DNA from: CAYOVG01 sp964407285
GTDB lineage: Bacteria > Desulfobacterota > Syntrophobacteria > Syntrophobacterales > Syntrophobacteraceae
Direction: 5' to 3'
Assembly: GCA_964407285.1 (NCBI GenBank)
Contig: CAYOVG010000321.1
Coordinates: 1-8,098, forward strand
DNA length: 8,098 nucleotides
Shown: positions 5,757 to 8,098 of the stretch, piece by piece
Position numbering within the stretch: position 1 is the stretch's first letter
Layout of the letters: the number at the start of each line of letters is the position of its first letter
Program-made: the position numbers and the translations under genes
Notes under the pieces: model-generated
What the model was told of the DNA's origin: nothing
The model's database searches: none
Seen by the model: only the letters and a program-made list of their open reading frames with translations

Positions 5757-6026
5757 ATGGCGAGGAGGAAAAAAACTTGCGAAATTCGCATCAAATCGCG
5801 GATTCCGAAAATCATGGCCGACAAGGGGGTCACCTGGGCGCAGATGGAGGAGCAGGGCATTAGCCCGCGGCTCCTCAGCATGGCCATCAAAGATATCGAG
5901 AACCGAAAGCTGGCTACCCTCGTGCGAATCGCCAAAATTCTTGGTGTTCGCGTGAAGGATCTCTTCGAAGAAGAGCAACTGGCAGGGTGCTCGAAGAAAG
6001 CAAAAGGAGCTGACGATGTTCGCTAA
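5757..6026 (+). CDS. XRE-like helix-turn-helix regulator
   Basis: This 89-residue basic protein begins MARRKKTCEIRIKSRIPKIM and contains a Cro/C1-type pattern: KIMADKGVTWAQMEEQGISPRLLSMAIKD (helices 1-3) then LATLVRIAKILGVRVKDLFEEE, the standard XRE ending in which a helix precedes (V/I)xxLF. The ATG at 5757 is chosen over an in-frame one at 5691 because GGAGG lies 8 nt upstream and the promoter's start point (about 5742) lies downstream of 5691. Its 3' end overlaps the next gene by 11 nt. It probably binds the ACTATAC/GTATAGT repeat in its own promoter, and perhaps the similar palindrome at 5396, which would link the two divergent operons. The binding targets are inferred. Confidence 0.75.
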   Translation: MARRKKTCEIRIKSRIPKIMADKGVTWAQMEEQGISPRLLSMAIKDIENRKLATLVRIAKILGVRVKDLFEEEQLAGCSKKAKGADDVR

Positions 6027-7032
6027 ACCCTCTCGGGAAAAGTACCGGATCAAGATAGCAATCGCAGGAGTTTCGAATGTCGGGAAGACCCTTTCCTCTC
6101 TGCTGATCGCTACCGGCCTTGGGAGCCGGATTGCTTTCATCGATGCCGAGCAGCGGGCCACGGAGTATCATGGCCGCCCCATTGCCGCCAGCTCGAAGAC
6201 AAAAATCGACTTCGATATCTGCGAGATCCAGGAGCCCTACCATCCCGCCAAATTTACCCATGCCATTCGCGTAGCCGAGAATGAGGGCTACGACGTTATC
6301 ATCATAGACAATCTTTCCTTCCCTTGGGCCGGCAAGGGCGGGATGCTCGACCTGCACGCAGAAATTGAAACCGCCGAGAGGAAGGAACGCAAATCCGTCG
6401 ATCCTTACTCCCTTTGGCAGAAGATCAACCCGCACCACGAGGCCCTCTTTGACACGATCCGCCGCTCTCGTAGCCATATCATCGCGACGCTCCGGATGAA
6501 GGAGAAATCCGAGTACGTTCCCAAAGCTGATGGATCGGGAAAAAAGGAACTCAAATCTCTGGGACTCCAAGTCATCCAGCGAGATGACTACCTGTATAGT
6601 TTTTCGGTGGTTCTCTCCCTCGATGCTACCCACCATGCCGATAGTGGTATAAGAGACAACACGGGTATTTTTCAGCAACGGTTCATACCAAGCGTACAAA
6701 CCGGTCGCTTGCTCCGCGATTGGTTGGGGCAGGGAGGCGATCCGACCACCAGCCTCGACCAGAGTCCACCTCCAGATCCGGCTCAAGCCCGATTGGCCCA
6801 GATCATAACCAGGCTGACAGCGGTTCAGATGGAAGGCTACCTGAACGCCTATTTGACGCGCCTGTGCAAAACCTTTCGCGTTCAGGACATCGAGCAAATT
6901 CCGGCAAAGGAATTCAATGCACGGTTGCAGGCCCTTCAGTTGGCTGAACTCGATGCGTCGCTCAAGCACAAGATCCGCGACGAACTCGCACGCTGGCAAA
7001 TGCAGTCGCAGGACCTGGCCAAGTCCGCATAG
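6016..7032 (+). CDS. AAA_24/Sak4-type RecA-fold phage ATPase
   Basis: This 338-residue protein has Walker A GVSNVGKT (18-25), RIAFIDAEQRATEYHG with an acidic D43/E45 pair, Walker B YDVIIIDN (D98), the HIIATLRMKEKSEYV strand and VIQRDDYLYSFSVVLSLD. These match the order seen in the phage nucleotide-binding AAA_24 family, which includes Sak4 single-strand annealing proteins. In phages these RecA-like ATPases act in recombination on single-stranded DNA. The C-terminal 100 or so residues (from about 240) form a charged helical extension without a clear family. The gene overlaps the regulator stop by 11 nt, with AAGGAG six bases before ATG, so the two are coupled. Family membership is well supported. 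A recombination role is inferred from relatives. Confidence 0.82.
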   Translation: MFAKPSREKYRIKIAIAGVSNVGKTLSSLLIATGLGSRIAFIDAEQRATEYHGRPIAASSKTKIDFDICEIQEPYHPAKFTHAIRVAENEGYDVIIIDNLSFPWAGKGGMLDLHAEIETAERKERKSVDPYSLWQKINPHHEALFDTIRRSRSHIIATLRMKEKSEYVPKADGSGKKELKSLGLQVIQRDDYLYSFSVVLSLDATHHADSGIRDNTGIFQQRFIPSVQTGRLLRDWLGQGGDPTTSLDQSPPPDPAQARLAQIITRLTAVQMEGYLNAYLTRLCKTFRVQDIEQIPAKEFNARLQALQLAELDASLKHKIRDELARWQMQSQDLAKSA

Positions 7033-7058
7033 GCAACCAGAAAACAAAAGGACCACAC

Positions 7059-7889
7059 ATGTCCGTACAGCTTCGTATACCACGCACCATCGTCTGTATC
7101 GCTTATCTCCGGGCCCCTACGGGGGCCACCTATACCATCTGGATCGAACCCCATGGAAAGGACTACCGGTGTTGCAAGGAATCGGGGCGCGGAGGGAGAG
7201 TAACGCACCGCCGCGCCTGGCCGGAGATGAAGCTGGAAAAAGCAAAGAAGACGTTCGCGAAGGTGGTGAGAGATAAAACGAACCCGGAAAGGCCCGGGAG
7301 AAAGTATCAAATCGACAGGACTTCCAGCAAAGGACTGGAAGCCCTTGATCTTACGACGCGCAAAGCTGATGTTCTGCGGATATTAAAGCTCAAGCGAAAG
7401 CCTCGTCCTCGCAAATCGATCGATTACGGCTCCAGGTTCGCGGCTAAATACGAAGACTCCCTTGATGCGCTCCTGGATGCCGCACAAACAATGGCCGACC
7501 TGGAAAGGTATGCCGGGCACAGCTCTTGTTCCGCAGGGGACAGAAGCGCGATCTACGATCTCAAGAGCCATTTTTCTTGGTTTCTCTTTGTCGTTGGACG
7601 CCTGAAGCGGGTGTTCGTCGAAGCGGGGGGAGAGATGCCGGAGGAGAACATGAGCGAGTACTGCACCCTCACCTTCGAGATAGATGGAGAAACTTACGGG
7701 TGGTCCCTCCTCAAAAAGGACGTTCCCTACCCAGTGAGAATCGAAAGCGTATACGATATGCCGAGCAAGATAGAGATGGAGCCTCTCAAGATGACACGGG
7801 TGAAGTTCCGGGAAGCCAAGGCTTTCGTGCGGTGGGTGATGACCGGGGGAAAAGTCGGTGATGAGAAACAACACTCAATAGAACAATAG
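7059..7889 (+). CDS. Unknown protein, possible WGR-like N-terminal domain
   Basis: This 276-residue protein is not recognised with certainty. Residues 23-80 (ATYTIWIEPHGKDYRCCKESGRGGR...EKAKKTFAKVVRDKTNP) have the layout of a WGR domain: a W-x-E strand, a second strand before a G-R-x-G turn, then a helix ending in a K-rich K-T. The signature Trp before GR is replaced by Ser. WGR domains bind nucleic acid in PARPs and in bacterial proteins. The middle (about 100-130) is very basic (KLKRKPRPRKS). The C-terminus (about 200-265) seems to be a separate alpha/beta domain (YCTLTFEIDGETYGWSLLKKDVPYP). It starts 26 nt after the ATPase stop with AAAGGA before the ATG, so it is in the same operon. No membrane segment or catalytic motif is visible. 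Confidence 0.6.
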   Translation: MSVQLRIPRTIVCIAYLRAPTGATYTIWIEPHGKDYRCCKESGRGGRVTHRRAWPEMKLEKAKKTFAKVVRDKTNPERPGRKYQIDRTSSKGLEALDLTTRKADVLRILKLKRKPRPRKSIDYGSRFAAKYEDSLDALLDAAQTMADLERYAGHSSCSAGDRSAIYDLKSHFSWFLFVVGRLKRVFVEAGGEMPEENMSEYCTLTFEIDGETYGWSLLKKDVPYPVRIESVYDMPSKIEMEPLKMTRVKFREAKAFVRWVMTGGKVGDEKQHSIEQ

Positions 7890-7910
7890 GCCTCGTCGAA
7901 GGAGGTTTTC

Positions 7911-8018
7911 GTGGTCCCTACAAAAGAAAGAGAACGGCGGTCGAAGTTGGGTATGCGCTGGCGAAGGGGAAGCAAATCTTCGGCCTGCGCACGGATCTGC
8001 GCCGTGGTGGGGTATTAA
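7911..8018 (+). pseudogene. Short frame behind a strong ribosome site, cut by IS607
   Basis: AAGGAGG (7899-7905) lies five bases before GTG at 7911, which is a strong start signal 21 nt after the previous stop. The frame runs only 35 codons (VVPTKERERRSKLG...) and ends with a TAA contributed by the insertion sequence. The protein-like signal in this DNA is in a different frame (see the deoxyribosyltransferase fragment). A frameshift or deletion just after the start may have joined this start to that remnant. Confidence 0.35.
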
Positions 8019-8041
8019 CAGTTTTGTTGCAATCTCACTAA
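7934..8041 (+). pseudogene. Nucleoside 2-deoxyribosyltransferase-like fragment
   Basis: In the frame starting at 7934 the sequence reads TAVEVGYALAKGKQIFGLRT then DLRRGG. This fits the (G)T-x-x-E-x-G-x-A-x-A-x-G-K segment of the nucleoside 2-deoxyribosyltransferase family (PF05014), whose glutamate is the catalytic nucleophile; here it would be the E of VEVG. The usual D-x-G before the T is absent (KRK instead) and no N-terminal half is found. From 8013 the frame is insertion sequence and stops at 8039-8041. It is a remnant of a nucleotide-modifying enzyme and cannot work as it stands. The short length is the main uncertainty. Confidence 0.55.
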
Positions 8042-8098
8042 AGCTATGCAATACTCCACACTATGGAGAGATTGGTGGGTATCAGTGAAGCAGCGGAA
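8012..8098 (+). mobile_element. Left end of IS607-like element (copy B)
   Basis: From 8013 to the window edge the sequence repeats positions 104 down to 19 on the opposite strand, with 6 mismatches in 86 bases. The junction is GGGG followed by TATTAAC, which fits insertion at a GG dinucleotide. The element extends rightward, so copies A and B face away from each other with the window between their left ends. The six differences show the two copies are not recent identical duplicates. Confidence 0.75.
8063..8098 (+). CDS. tnpA: IS607-family serine transposase, N-terminal end only
   Basis: Twelve codons read MERLVGISEAAE, the same start as the copy at 54-1 with Lys to Glu at position 12. As there, GGAGAG lies before an in-frame GTG (8075) that may be the real start. 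The rest of the gene is beyond the window. Confidence 0.65.
   Translation, partial: MERLVGISEAAE

Noticed and set aside
5914..7083. 389-codon open frame on the minus strand opposite the AAA_24 ATPase
   Set aside because: The plus strand carries Walker motifs, a good ribosome site and operon spacing; the antisense frame has no family signature.
1..8098. CRISPR array, rRNA or complete tRNA genes
   Set aside because: No regularly spaced short repeats and no rRNA-like or cloverleaf sequences were found on reading both strands.

Overview
This is an 8.1 kb accessory segment of a bacterial genome. The evidence is Shine-Dalgarno sequences, sigma70-like promoters (TTGACG with TATACT or TATAGT), a ClpX homologue and a RecD2 homologue. 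The host species cannot be named from the sequence. Base composition is patchy. Most genes look to be in the mid-to-upper 50s % GC, but the front two thirds of the kinase-like gene is far richer (about 70% in a sampled line) and its last third far poorer (about 42-48% in sampled lines). That suggests a mosaic, horizontally assembled region.

The window is bounded by two near-identical left ends of an IS607-family insertion sequence, in inverted orientation. Positions 19-104 (read on the minus strand) and 8013-8098 match at 80 of 86 bases. Both carry the first codons of a serine transposase (MERLVGISEAA...) reading out of the window. The left copy has cut a recD2 helicase gene after codon 228. 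The right copy cuts a fragment that resembles nucleoside 2-deoxyribosyltransferase.

Left arm, minus strand, read from about 5427 down to 29: a promoter with its -10 inside a palindrome; a 63-residue zinc-ribbon protein; the C-terminal remnant of a UvrD/FBH1-like helicase (motif VI only); a protein with three tandem ribbon-helix-helix domains, whose start codon lies inside a 23-bp palindrome; a complete second-type ClpX unfoldase; a 743-residue kinase-like protein with a helical repeat region and a C-terminal membrane anchor, starting 8 nt after the clpX stop; and the truncated recD2. The tight spacing from the RHH gene through clpX and the kinase to recD2 suggests one transcript.

Right arm, plus strand, from about 5707: an autoregulated-looking promoter; an 89-residue XRE-like DNA-binding protein; an overlapping AAA_24/Sak4-type RecA-fold ATPase of phage type; a 276-residue protein of unknown function with a possible WGR-like N-terminus; and the broken nucleoside deoxyribosyltransferase fragment.

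The two arms diverge from a roughly 395-bp intergenic region with similar promoters and a shared ATAGTAT-type palindromic word, so one regulator may control both. The most interesting unit is the RHH regulator / ClpX / membrane-anchored kinase cassette. It could be a conflict or stress module in which a kinase-like sensor works with a dedicated unfoldase, but that function is inference.
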